IMG/VR virus record: IMGVR_UViG_3300020475_000267 | Span: 1 to 39,566 of that record | Direction: 5' to 3' (one strand) | DNA length: 39,566 nucleotides | Source of the DNA: a virus | In this document: piece by piece, positions 5,693-15,957 of the stretch | How the letters are laid out: every line of letters starts with the position of its first letter | How positions within the stretch are numbered: the first letter of the stretch is position 1 | The notes under the pieces: model-generated | The model's database searches: none | What the model was told of the DNA's origin: nothing | Seen by the model: only the letters and a program-made list of their open reading frames with translations | Program-made: the position numbers and the translations under genes

Positions 5693-8600
5693 ATGTCAAA
5701 GACTGCGAATAAGATTTCATTCTTAGTTGATTCTCAACTACCTGATTTCATCAACGAAGAGTATGAACTTTTTGGTAAGTTCATACAAAAGTACTATGAG
5801 CAATTAGAATTACAAGGTCAACCGTATGATATAGTTGAGAACCTTGAAACTTATCGTGACATTGATTTCTACGAGAATAATATATTAAAACAGAGTACTA
5901 CTGTAAGTGGATTGATCAATCCTTCTGATACTACTATAACTGTAGCAGATGCTTCATCTTTCCCTAAAAATGGTGGATACTTTAAGATAGATGATGAGAT
6001 CTGTTTCTATAAGAGTAGAACAGATACTCAGTTTAAAGAAATTAGTCGTGGTGTAAGTGGTAATACAAAATTAGGAGATCTTTATTCCACAAGTACATTT
6101 GTTACTACTCAAGCATCCAGTCATACCAATGGATCTCAGGTACAAAATATTAGTAACTTTTTCTTATATGCATTAATTAAAAGTTTTGAAAGTGAGTACT
6201 TAAATGATTTTCCACAAGCATATTTGAATGATGCTGTAGATAAGAGAACTCTTATTAAAAATATAAGTTCTTTTTACCAATCAAAGGGAACTGATAAGTC
6301 TGTTAAATTCTTATTCAAGTGTTTGGTCAAGGATGATCCAGAACCAGAGATTGCATATCCACGAGATTTTACACTAAAGAGTTCTGAATCTACTTGGGTT
6401 AATAATTATTCTCTTAAAGTTAAAGTACTATCAGGTACAGTAACAGATCTTATAGGTAAAAAGATTACACAAACCAGTGGTATACATGCTTCTGCTATTG
6501 TTGATAATGTACGTTATGATAGTAAGTATGATGGGGAAGATTTATATGAGATCATACTTAACGAAGCAAGTGTAAATGGAGAGTTTTCCACAGCTGCAAG
6601 AACTAAATTAACTGAGTCTATTCTTATTAGTGATACTGTAGGTGATAGGATTGATGTAGAATCTACGATGGGTTGGGATAAGAAAGGTGAGTTTATTATT
6701 GACGATGAAAAATTTACATTTGAAGATAAAAATGTTAATCAGTTTGTAATAAAGACAAGAGAGGGTACTACAACTTATCCTGTAGGTACTACAGTAACAT
6801 ATGGAGCAAATGTATCTGGTTCTAATGTAACTCTATTAGTCTATGGTGTCTTATATAATGCGACTAATGAGACAGATGCACCATACTCAAATGCAGGTGA
6901 TATACTTGAAATATCAGATCCTGGATTCTTAACAAATGATGTAAAGATTTTTGATTCACAGAATAATCTTAGATGGGCGTTGCCTGGTGCTTCTCCTCTT
7001 ATCAGTGATCTAAACACTAACGTATCATCCATCTATGAAGATGGTGAAGGTTATTACATAGCTTCGTCTGGGTTTCCTTCTCATACAGTAGGAACAACTA
7101 ACCAACCTGCTAACATAAAAGATCAGAAACAATTAAAAATTATTAGAAAGACTCCTATTTCTACAACTGAGACTTATGAGACTAAGTATAGAGATGTAGG
7201 TATTGCTACAAATGGTATACCGTTTGCAGGATATAAAGATTCAAGTGTTGTATACAATGGTGCTCTTCAAAAGATTACTGTTAATGCTCGTGGTAATGGA
7301 TATATTGATGCTCCATATGTATTAGTTGATGGTTTATCTAATAAAGCAAAATCAATATTATCTGGACAGGTAGTTGAATCAATAACTATTACAAATGCAG
7401 GGGCATATACTGCTATTCCTACTATTGAGATAGTATCTGGAAGAAATGCTACTGCATCTGCTGTAATTACTAATGGTGTAATTACAAGTATTAATGTTAC
7501 TAATGCTGGAGAATACTATTCAACTCCTCCTGAAGTTAGAATAACTGATAATGCAGGAAAGGGTAGATTTGCTGATTATGTTGCTACAGTTTCAAGTACT
7601 GGTGCTGTAACTGGATTTACCATAGTTAATGGTGGTACAAATTATACAGAAACAAATATACAAGTTGATTTAATTCCTGTTGGTTCTGGTGCAACTGCAA
7701 CTGCAACTATTAAAGAGTGGAGAAAGGACAAGTATTTTATAAACAAAAATAATGTAGACTCTGAGAATGGATATTGGTTCCAGAATTTTGATTCTGCTAA
7801 AGGTTATGGATATGCTTATTATGCATCTCCTACTACGTTAAGAGCAAATGACACAGGATCATCTCATTCACCGATTCTGGGGTTTGCATATGATGGCAAC
7901 CCCATATACGGTGCTTATGGATATACAGATCCTCTAGACGCTTCTAGTGCCATTCTACAGATGAGCTCTAGTTATTCAAGAAATTCTTCTAGGGTAGGAC
8001 CAAGTATAACAACATACCCTTTAGGTACATTTATTGACGATTATACTTTTACTGATGCATCTGGCACATTGGATCAGAATAATGGACGTTTCTGTGTTAC
8101 ACCAGAATATCCTGATGGAACCTATGCATATTTTACTACAGTTGATGGTAATGGAGATCCATTATTTCCATATCTTGTAGGAAAGAATTATTATTCACTT
8201 CCCCTAGATTCCAATTACAATTCTGAAATGACTCAGGATGATTTGCCAATAGGTGCAAATAGATTGAGGACTTCTGGTATATCTAAGAATGGTGTACAAG
8301 CAGTAGCAAAAATTGAAGATGTAACAAGAGGAACTGTATCATCTGCTACAATCCTTAGTAGCGGAACTAATTTTTCTGTTGGTGGTAGATTGGTTATTGA
8401 TAATAGTGGAACTGAAGGATTGGATGTTGCTGGTGAGATAGAATCAGTTAAAGGAAAAACGGTATCATCACTTGAATCTCAAACCACTAAAGCACTTTAT
8501 ATTGAACTTACTAATAATGGTTATCTTTTTGATGGGGATACCATCACACAAACAAATACAGGTGCTACAGGAAAGATAGTTGGTAATGTATTCTCTGCTA

Positions 8601-11600
8601 AGAATTTTGCTCTACGTGCAGTAGCAGGAACCTTTAATAGTACAGATGTACTATCATCAAATACCAAAGTACTTAATTTTATACTTGATCAGAAATCATC
8701 TTATACTAAAGGTGCTACTTTATCTTTTAGTGATGGTATTGCAACAGCAGTAGCAACAGGTGAAGTACTTGAAACAACTATAGATCAGAATAATGTTAAA
8801 GTAAAAGTTTTAACTGGTACATTTAGTGTTTCTACTACTTTATTCTTAACTAGTTCTAATTTAATTAATACTACTGGATCAAAAATTGTTTCTACAACAT
8901 CTTTAAGTGAAAATCTTTCTATCTTTAAATTACAAGATAATGTAGCATTATTAACTACATCTACTGCACATGGTGTTGCTATTGGTGAAGAAATTAATGT
9001 TGATATTAATCCAGATGATGCATCATCTACAACAACATATTATGTAAGGAAAAGAGTTTATCAAGAAGCAATCCTTCAAACCTCAGTTATAGCAACGACT
9101 CTTAGCGATGATAGTATTGGAAGATCTACTATATTAAATGGTGGTGGTGATTATACTGCTGGTACATATAATGACATTGCACTGTCTGGTGGAGCAGGAT
9201 CTGGTGCTAAAGCAACTATAGTTGTTTCTAGTGCTAAAGTTGTTAGTAGTGTTACATTAACTAATAAAGGAACAGGATATAATAGATTTGATATTCTTAC
9301 TGCTGGAGCATCTGATTTGGGTAAATCAAACCCATCTACTAAGCCAGATCTTAGATTGCGTGTTGATCATGTAGGTTTTGCAGCAGAGAACAATATATTA
9401 AATGTTGCCAATGCTGATAAGATTACAATTGATGATAGTTTACAGATTGGTAGTGAAATTGTAAAGGTTACTGCTAAGTCTAGTACTGCTTTAACTGTAG
9501 CAAGAGCACAGAATTCAACTATAGCAGTTGATCATTTTAATGGTGCTACTATATCAGTTTATAATTATGGATATAATATTCCTCTTAATCATCTTGTAGG
9601 CAATACTGTTAAAGATGCTAAGGTACTATCATATGATGCATCTACTCAAAAAGCAGTATTTGTATGGGATTATGATCAGACTACTTCATCAATTAATAAT
9701 ATATCTTTATCTACTGTATTTTATGATAATAGTACAGATAAGAAATTAATACAGATAAATTCAGTTACTAGTCCAGATACTTATTTTGAATTTTCTTCTG
9801 ATAATACAACATTTGTAAGAAATCCAGTATTAGATGTAAAAGAATTTTACAAATATAAGTTTGACACATCTCATAGTTCTATGAGTGGTGTTGGTTTTGA
9901 TATTTCTCCAAGTAGAAACTTTAATCTTGTTACATCAGAGAAAACCACTCAGATAAACAATCAATGGGTTGATCTTAAGTTGGGATTTGGATCAAGAGTT
10001 TCTACTAACACTTATAGTGTTAAAAAACAATCTCCATATAAGAAGTATTACTATTATGATAGAGATGGTCTTGTTAATTCAGAAAAATCATATTTCAATG
10101 TAATCAATGATTCATTACAGGGGTCTAAAATTGCTTTGTATATTACTAGCGATAGAATTCTATATTCTACTGGTATAAAAGCATCTCATGATGGTACAGG
10201 AACTATTACATATGTTTCTAAATCACTATTTTCAGTGGGTGGAATTAATTCAGTCAAGATTATTAATATTGGTAGAGATTATAAGAAAATTCCTATTGTA
10301 ACTGGTATCTATGATAGTGATGGTAATATTGATAATAATATAAGTTGTTATTTAAATAGCATTGATATTGGTATTCCTAGAACTATAAAAATTGAAAATA
10401 ATGGAGGATCTTATCATAATGACCAAACGATAAAATCTAGTGTTAGATCAAATTATATTTTCAGTTTGTCTAATTTCACCATTGATGGATTTAATGTAGG
10501 TGAATATGTAGTACAAAAATCTGGATCAACTGAAGTTGCTAGAGCAAGAGTAACTTCTTGGAGAAAAGGTTCTAATATACTTAATGTATCAAATGTTACA
10601 GGTATCTTTAGAGAGGAGCAACAGATTATTGGATTAGCAGGAGGTAAGACTGCAACTCTTGATAGTATCAGTTATACTGAATTTACTCCTGTTATCAAAA
10701 CATATTTTGATAACATTGGTAAGTATAATTCCGATATTGGTAAGATAAGTGATCAGAATCAGAAGATCCATGATTCATATTATTATCAAGATTTTTCATA
10801 TTTAATTCAATCCAATACTCCAATGAATATTTGGAGATCTTTAATAAAGGAAACCACACACCCTGCTGGATTTAAATTATTTGGTGAAGTTGATATAGAA
10901 TCTTCATCTCAGATTCCTATGAGTTCTAGTACTGTTACTACTCATAATAGTTTTGTAGAACTTAAATCCAATATCACAGTACAGAGTGTTAGAAAACAAA
11001 TTACTCAACATATAGTATCAGCACAGACTACTACAGTTGAAGATGGAGTTGGATCAGTAGCAAAGGATGCTACAAATACTACTGAGATTAAAGCAACTGA
11101 AATTAAATTAAGTGCTGCATTTGATGGAGCATTATCAAATAATGGTAATCTTGCAGGAACAAAAACCTTTGGTATTCTTGATAAAAATAATAACTCTGTT
11201 ACTCCATACAATGCACAAGCATTATTAATTACTCTTGATGGTATATTCCAAGAACCTGGAGTTGCATATACTGTGTCTGGAAGTAATATCACTTTTGCAC
11301 AACCTCCATTGGGTGCAGTAACTAAGAATAGTCAAGCAGTACCTGGAGTTAAGTTTTATGGTAAGAACTATCAGTTCAAGACTGATACATTGAATGCTAA
11401 GTATCTTAGAAAGATTAAGAATATATTCCAGAAAAGTGGAAGATGGATTGATGCTTATAATCAACTTGAGCGTAATAGAGAATATATCCAATCAGAAACT
11501 CTTGGTTGGGCTAAAAATAAATTCCCAACATTAACTTGGGGAACTATAGAATCTAAGTGTTATAGGGATATTGGATTTGTTGTTGATGCTTTGGCAAATG

Positions 11601-14164
11601 ATGTGAGATTTGGTGGTAACTACTACACTGTTACTGCCATTGAGAAGTACTTTAATAACGATATATTAGATTATATTATAGGAGAGCAACAAGAGACCAC
11701 AGAAGCATACAACCATGTTGTAGGTCTTGCTAAACTAGCAATTAACAATACTCTTCCTACAGGCACTTATACAACTGTCACACCATATGCCAATTCAAAT
11801 ATAACAGTTGATCCTGCTACTGATAAGTGTGCTGATGTTGTATCTGCATTAACAACTCTTGGTGAAATTATAGAGAAAACTCTTGGTGGAGGTGTTGGTA
11901 CTGTTCCATTATCTTATCCTGATTATATTGATGGTAAGAATAAGATTTTTGAATTATATTATGATGATGGTACAGGTGTATCAACTGATCCTAATGAAAA
12001 TCTATTAATTGGTATTAGTGGTGTTTTACAACATGATTCTGCTTATAGCATTGATAGAACATCTGTACCAAATAAGGTTGTATTTACTAGTCCACCTATT
12101 TGGGCTCAAGGAGTAAATACAAAGACATTACAGGAAGGTATAGCAATTGATAAGTTCTTTGCTTACAGCATAGGAAATTATTTAAGATGTGAAATTGATA
12201 AGAATGATATCCCAACAGGATCCAATGGTCCTTTCTTGATGCTGAATAGTACTGATAATGAAGTTATTAATGTAACTGATCCTGAGTTTGCTCTTGTATT
12301 CATTGATGGAGTATTACAAAGGGATAAGGATTCATACACTATTAATGGTCCTAGTATTAAGTTCTCTAAGAAGATTTTCCAAGAAAATAATATTGAAATA
12401 CTATATCTTTATGGTAGAGATCTTTCACAAAGTATTACTTTGTATGATTATGAAAGAGGTGAATACTTCAATGAAATAAAACTTACTTTTGATGGTACTT
12501 CTGGATCATTTGATGCATTTAAGACATGGTGGGGTAAGTTTAATGAAACTGATATGGTTGTATATCAAAAAGTTGGTGGAGTAAAGAAATTCATTGGTAG
12601 TCTTAAGAGTTATATTATTGACAGCAATGATGATTTAATTGTTCAGATAGCAGGATTTAATCCTGATGTTGATACATCTATAGCAACATATTTTTCTGGT
12701 TTAGATGATTATAGTGATGAGATATCAATCAATACTTTACCTACATTAGTAACTGTAACTAAAAATTCTGATAATACTTATAAGATGCAGAGAAATGCAT
12801 CTAGGTGGTTGTATGGAACAGTAAAAGCAGATGAAGCATTCTATGTTAGAAAGAATGGTCTTGCAAATTTAAATAAGGGTGATCTTATTAAGATTGATGG
12901 TGAGAATGAGTACAGGACAATTAATAAATTGCCACAGTACTTTGAACCCAAGACTTATATTGCTGGAGATGATCCTTCAAATAGTTTCTTTGGTTCGGTT
13001 GCCACTACAAATTATAACGGTGATGAAGAGGGTGTTGGGTTTGCTGTAACATGTACCGTATCAGGTGGTTCGGTTGACACTATCACATGGGATAAGAACA
13101 TTCCTATATCTGGTTATGATAGAGCACCTATATTGAATTTTGTTCCTGTGGATCAAGCAGGTGGTGGTGCTAGAGCAGAAGTTATTGTTGTTGATGGTAC
13201 TGTTGTAGATATAGTATTAACTAATGGTGGTTCTGGATATACTAAAGCACCAAGAGTTGTTGTTGCAAAACAATATAAGATTAAGAAAGGAAATCGCAAG
13301 ATTGATTCTTTTGTAAACTTAATTTTACATAATCAATTTGCTAGTGTTGCACAACCAGGTCCAGTTAATGCTGAGAGTGATTACAATAGGATTATTTCTC
13401 CTAGTACAACTCCTCCAGGCAGTGCTTTAGTGCAGACAATGATATCTCCTGCTGCTTATGGGGGTACTGTAATAACAGTTGAACTTCCTTCTATTGCACT
13501 TGATCAAGCATCAACATTTACAATTTCAAAAGAATTACTTCTTACATTTAAATCAACTGTAGTTGATAGTTCTTCTACTCCATCAACAGATCCTGTTATT
13601 AAAGTACATCTTGAACTTGATAGAAGTATTGAGTCTCAACCAGTTCTTTCAAATCAAATTTGGAAAGTTACTGTATATCAATTTGGATTCACAGATTATC
13701 GTTTCTGGAGTACTCCTCCTAGTGGTTTTGCTAATACAACTTTAAGACCAACATTCCAAATGTGGGAGGGTGCTAAATTTATGGATACAGGAAACATCCT
13801 ACATAATGGTGTATCTGTTTCCGCATTAACAATTGAGGAGTTTACACGTTGGGGATTTGACCTAGCAGACTTTGCTAATTGGGGTGGATCTGGTATATCA
13901 GATGCTGGATATGCATTTAATGTTGGATATCCAAGTATAAATTATTATTTGGGAAGGATAAACCAGAATTTAAACAGTAGTGATACTATTGTTTATGCAG
14001 AAAATACTACTGACTTCCCTGCAACGGGAACTTTACAATTAGGAAAAGAACAGATCACCTATACTGGTAAACAAAGTGATCGTTTTACAGGATGTACAAG
14101 AGGTGTCAATGGTACTACCGCACAATCGCATGATACCAACGAACCTTACTTCAGAAGTGCGTAA
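5693..14164 (+). CDS. gp7: Giant baseplate wedge protein, gp7 homologue
   Basis: This 2823-aa protein is nearly three times T4 gp7 (1032 aa). Relation to gp7 is seen in two separated places: residues 1-45 with about 180-250 (FINEEYELFGKFIQKYYEQ, then NDAVDKRTLIKNISSFYQSK and KSVKFLFKCL), which correspond to gp7's KRDAVARFFESR and SYKFLFKVLYNEE region, and residues about 1678-1738 (HDSYYYQDFSYLIQ, HPAGFKLFGEVD), corresponding to gp7's SRSYYVMKI and HPVGFGF. Between them are strand-rich inserts: GxGYxxxP beta modules (about 525-680), a YHYH-like domain (about 690-840), and GTF/GDTITQ modules. The C-terminal third has three FLDGVLQ-type modules (near 1841, 2101, 2199), a helical RDIGFVVDALANDV domain (about 1905-2020) and a terminal FPATGTLQLGKEQITY module. 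gp7 initiates wedge assembly with gp10 in T4. It starts directly after gp6's stop. Confidence 0.85.
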   Translation: MSKTANKISFLVDSQLPDFINEEYELFGKFIQKYYEQLELQGQPYDIVENLETYRDIDFYENNILKQSTTVSGLINPSDTTITVADASSFPKNGGYFKIDDEICFYKSRTDTQFKEISRGVSGNTKLGDLYSTSTFVTTQASSHTNGSQVQNISNFFLYALIKSFESEYLNDFPQAYLNDAVDKRTLIKNISSFYQSKGTDKSVKFLFKCLVKDDPEPEIAYPRDFTLKSSESTWVNNYSLKVKVLSGTVTDLIGKKITQTSGIHASAIVDNVRYDSKYDGEDLYEIILNEASVNGEFSTAARTKLTESILISDTVGDRIDVESTMGWDKKGEFIIDDEKFTFEDKNVNQFVIKTREGTTTYPVGTTVTYGANVSGSNVTLLVYGVLYNATNETDAPYSNAGDILEISDPGFLTNDVKIFDSQNNLRWALPGASPLISDLNTNVSSIYEDGEGYYIASSGFPSHTVGTTNQPANIKDQKQLKIIRKTPISTTETYETKYRDVGIATNGIPFAGYKDSSVVYNGALQKITVNARGNGYIDAPYVLVDGLSNKAKSILSGQVVESITITNAGAYTAIPTIEIVSGRNATASAVITNGVITSINVTNAGEYYSTPPEVRITDNAGKGRFADYVATVSSTGAVTGFTIVNGGTNYTETNIQVDLIPVGSGATATATIKEWRKDKYFINKNNVDSENGYWFQNFDSAKGYGYAYYASPTTLRANDTGSSHSPILGFAYDGNPIYGAYGYTDPLDASSAILQMSSSYSRNSSRVGPSITTYPLGTFIDDYTFTDASGTLDQNNGRFCVTPEYPDGTYAYFTTVDGNGDPLFPYLVGKNYYSLPLDSNYNSEMTQDDLPIGANRLRTSGISKNGVQAVAKIEDVTRGTVSSATILSSGTNFSVGGRLVIDNSGTEGLDVAGEIESVKGKTVSSLESQTTKALYIELTNNGYLFDGDTITQTNTGATGKIVGNVFSAKNFALRAVAGTFNSTDVLSSNTKVLNFILDQKSSYTKGATLSFSDGIATAVATGEVLETTIDQNNVKVKVLTGTFSVSTTLFLTSSNLINTTGSKIVSTTSLSENLSIFKLQDNVALLTTSTAHGVAIGEEINVDINPDDASSTTTYYVRKRVYQEAILQTSVIATTLSDDSIGRSTILNGGGDYTAGTYNDIALSGGAGSGAKATIVVSSAKVVSSVTLTNKGTGYNRFDILTAGASDLGKSNPSTKPDLRLRVDHVGFAAENNILNVANADKITIDDSLQIGSEIVKVTAKSSTALTVARAQNSTIAVDHFNGATISVYNYGYNIPLNHLVGNTVKDAKVLSYDASTQKAVFVWDYDQTTSSINNISLSTVFYDNSTDKKLIQINSVTSPDTYFEFSSDNTTFVRNPVLDVKEFYKYKFDTSHSSMSGVGFDISPSRNFNLVTSEKTTQINNQWVDLKLGFGSRVSTNTYSVKKQSPYKKYYYYDRDGLVNSEKSYFNVINDSLQGSKIALYITSDRILYSTGIKASHDGTGTITYVSKSLFSVGGINSVKIINIGRDYKKIPIVTGIYDSDGNIDNNISCYLNSIDIGIPRTIKIENNGGSYHNDQTIKSSVRSNYIFSLSNFTIDGFNVGEYVVQKSGSTEVARARVTSWRKGSNILNVSNVTGIFREEQQIIGLAGGKTATLDSISYTEFTPVIKTYFDNIGKYNSDIGKISDQNQKIHDSYYYQDFSYLIQSNTPMNIWRSLIKETTHPAGFKLFGEVDIESSSQIPMSSSTVTTHNSFVELKSNITVQSVRKQITQHIVSAQTTTVEDGVGSVAKDATNTTEIKATEIKLSAAFDGALSNNGNLAGTKTFGILDKNNNSVTPYNAQALLITLDGIFQEPGVAYTVSGSNITFAQPPLGAVTKNSQAVPGVKFYGKNYQFKTDTLNAKYLRKIKNIFQKSGRWIDAYNQLERNREYIQSETLGWAKNKFPTLTWGTIESKCYRDIGFVVDALANDVRFGGNYYTVTAIEKYFNNDILDYIIGEQQETTEAYNHVVGLAKLAINNTLPTGTYTTVTPYANSNITVDPATDKCADVVSALTTLGEIIEKTLGGGVGTVPLSYPDYIDGKNKIFELYYDDGTGVSTDPNENLLIGISGVLQHDSAYSIDRTSVPNKVVFTSPPIWAQGVNTKTLQEGIAIDKFFAYSIGNYLRCEIDKNDIPTGSNGPFLMLNSTDNEVINVTDPEFALVFIDGVLQRDKDSYTINGPSIKFSKKIFQENNIEILYLYGRDLSQSITLYDYERGEYFNEIKLTFDGTSGSFDAFKTWWGKFNETDMVVYQKVGGVKKFIGSLKSYIIDSNDDLIVQIAGFNPDVDTSIATYFSGLDDYSDEISINTLPTLVTVTKNSDNTYKMQRNASRWLYGTVKADEAFYVRKNGLANLNKGDLIKIDGENEYRTINKLPQYFEPKTYIAGDDPSNSFFGSVATTNYNGDEEGVGFAVTCTVSGGSVDTITWDKNIPISGYDRAPILNFVPVDQAGGGARAEVIVVDGTVVDIVLTNGGSGYTKAPRVVVAKQYKIKKGNRKIDSFVNLILHNQFASVAQPGPVNAESDYNRIISPSTTPPGSALVQTMISPAAYGGTVITVELPSIALDQASTFTISKELLLTFKSTVVDSSSTPSTDPVIKVHLELDRSIESQPVLSNQIWKVTVYQFGFTDYRFWSTPPSGFANTTLRPTFQMWEGAKFMDTGNILHNGVSVSALTIEEFTRWGFDLADFANWGGSGISDAGYAFNVGYPSINYYLGRINQNLNSSDTIVYAENTTDFPATGTLQLGKEQITYTGKQSDRFTGCTRGVNGTTAQSHDTNEPYFRSA

Positions 14165-14173
14165 TTAAATACG

Positions 14174-14181
14174 TATAAATA
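14174..14181 (+). promoter_or_regulatory. T4-type late promoter (TATAAATA)
   Basis: An exact late promoter octamer in the 54-base gap between gp7 and gp8, 37 bases before the gp8 ATG. It is the last clear late promoter before 38599, so it may serve the whole gp8-to-fibre block. Confidence 0.8.
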
Positions 14182-14218
14182 AACCAGATTCAGTCTTACA
14201 AAACACGGCAATTAGACA

Positions 14219-15925
14219 ATGGCAGCTATAATCTCAGAAAAGTTTAGAATCTTCAATGCGAAGCAATTCTTAGAGTCGCTTAGTGAAGCGTCAGCAACCA
14301 ACATGTATTTCTTCGTTGGAAGACCTCAAAAATGGTATGGTTACCTAGAGATCTACAACCAAAGCGGAACTTTCCAAGTTGGCGAAACAATCACTGGTGG
14401 TGGTTTAACCGCTACAATAAATGAGATTCATACGAATAGTCTCCTTGTTACTGCAACAACTACTACAGCAGCACCAGCAGCAGGTAGCACCGTAACTGGT
14501 GGTACTTCTACTGCAACTGCTAAGACAAAGACTTATAGGTATGCAACTGAAGATGCTCCTCCTGCTCCAATAGATAATCAAATTGATAAAACTGCCGTAT
14601 ACGATGATTTGATTGCTGCCAAGCGTATCACATCTACATTTGCTCGTCTTGTTGCTCCTCGTTACAACTGGAGTTTATCAACAAACCCTAAGTTTGATAT
14701 GTACCGTCCTAATTACTCTGTCACACCTGGTGGTGGTGGAGCGATTGGTGTACAGACTGCATTAGGTTCTTCCGCATTATCTGGATCTAAGTATTATGTA
14801 ATGAACTCCAATTATGAGGTGTTCAAGTGTTTGTATAATGGACAGACACCTGCTAATGCAACAGGTATTAATGCAACATATGAACCAAAGACCACTCCTA
14901 CTGCTGGACAAGGTACATATGCAAATGGTCTCTTTACTGAGAGTGCTACTGGATATATCTGGAAGTATATGTACACTTTAGGTACTGCTGATGTTATAGC
15001 ATTCTTATCAAGTGATTTCCTTCCAATGGGAACATATGCTGGTACTGCTGCTGTTGATGGTGCAGTTCATATTGCTGTAATAACAGATGGTGGTGCTAAT
15101 CTACCTACATCTGCAACACTTTATGTTGGTGTTGATGGTGATGGATCTAATGCTAAAGTCAAAATTACAACAAATGGTAGTGGTGCAATTAGTGCTGTAG
15201 AAATGGAAGCAGCTGGAACTGGATACACATATGGTAGTGTACGTTTAGTTAATGGTAATGTATATACTGATGCTGGTCTTACAACAACTGCTACAGTTGG
15301 TGCAACTGCTACTGGTGCTATTGAAGTAATCATGTCACCTGAAGGTGGTCATGGTGCTGATCTTGCTGCTGAATTTTTTGCTAAGAGAGTTATGACGAAT
15401 ATTCGTCTAACTTATGCTGAAGGTTCTGGAGACTTTCCTGTAGATAACGATTTCCGTCGTATTGGAATTATTCAAGATCCATATAACTATGGTACTACAA
15501 CTGTTTCTACTGCAAGTACTCTTCGTGGTACTGCTGCTGTTAAACTAACAGGTAGTGGCGATTATACTGTTGATGAAGAAATTACTCAAACCGTTACTGG
15601 TGGTACTGCTAAGGGTAGAGTTGTTTCTTGGGATGCAACCAATGGTATATTAAAGTATTTCCAATCCCCCGACCTCCACACACATAATGGTAAAGTTCTA
15701 GCATTTGATCATGCTACAAATAACGTGACTGGTGCTACATCAACGACAGCACGTCCTATTGATGCAAACCAAGATACAGCACTAGCTGACATCTCTTTCA
15801 CAGACGGAAAAGCAAACCCTGAGATCGCACCTAACTCTGGAGATATAGTATACATAGAGAACAGAAGACAAATTACTAGAGCTGCTGACCAAATTGAGGA
15901 CATCAAGCTCGTAATTGAATTCTAA
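14219..15925 (+). CDS. gp8: Baseplate wedge subunit gp8
   Basis: The 568-aa protein is the gp8 homologue, larger than T4 gp8 (334 aa) because of inserted strand-rich modules. The N-terminus ISEKFRIFNAKQFLESL followed by MYFFVGRPQKW aligns with T4 gp8's SKFRTEKMLNF and TIFITFGRSEPW. The middle has VAPRYNWS (T4: IPRRDWG), then VFKCLYNG and GYIWKYMYTL (T4: VYRCL and GYVWEYLFEI). The C-terminus YIENRRQITRAADQIED matches T4's YMENRPPIIMAMDQTEE. Inserts are at residues about 45-105 and again around 270-360 and 435-500. In T4, gp8 is a dimer in the peripheral wedge that contacts gp7 and gp10. Confidence 0.93.
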   Translation: MAAIISEKFRIFNAKQFLESLSEASATNMYFFVGRPQKWYGYLEIYNQSGTFQVGETITGGGLTATINEIHTNSLLVTATTTTAAPAAGSTVTGGTSTATAKTKTYRYATEDAPPAPIDNQIDKTAVYDDLIAAKRITSTFARLVAPRYNWSLSTNPKFDMYRPNYSVTPGGGGAIGVQTALGSSALSGSKYYVMNSNYEVFKCLYNGQTPANATGINATYEPKTTPTAGQGTYANGLFTESATGYIWKYMYTLGTADVIAFLSSDFLPMGTYAGTAAVDGAVHIAVITDGGANLPTSATLYVGVDGDGSNAKVKITTNGSGAISAVEMEAAGTGYTYGSVRLVNGNVYTDAGLTTTATVGATATGAIEVIMSPEGGHGADLAAEFFAKRVMTNIRLTYAEGSGDFPVDNDFRRIGIIQDPYNYGTTTVSTASTLRGTAAVKLTGSGDYTVDEEITQTVTGGTAKGRVVSWDATNGILKYFQSPDLHTHNGKVLAFDHATNNVTGATSTTARPIDANQDTALADISFTDGKANPEIAPNSGDIVYIENRRQITRAADQIEDIKLVIEF

Positions 15926-15957
15926 TCTTATCCCCGAAAACAGAGAGATAAAGTGAG

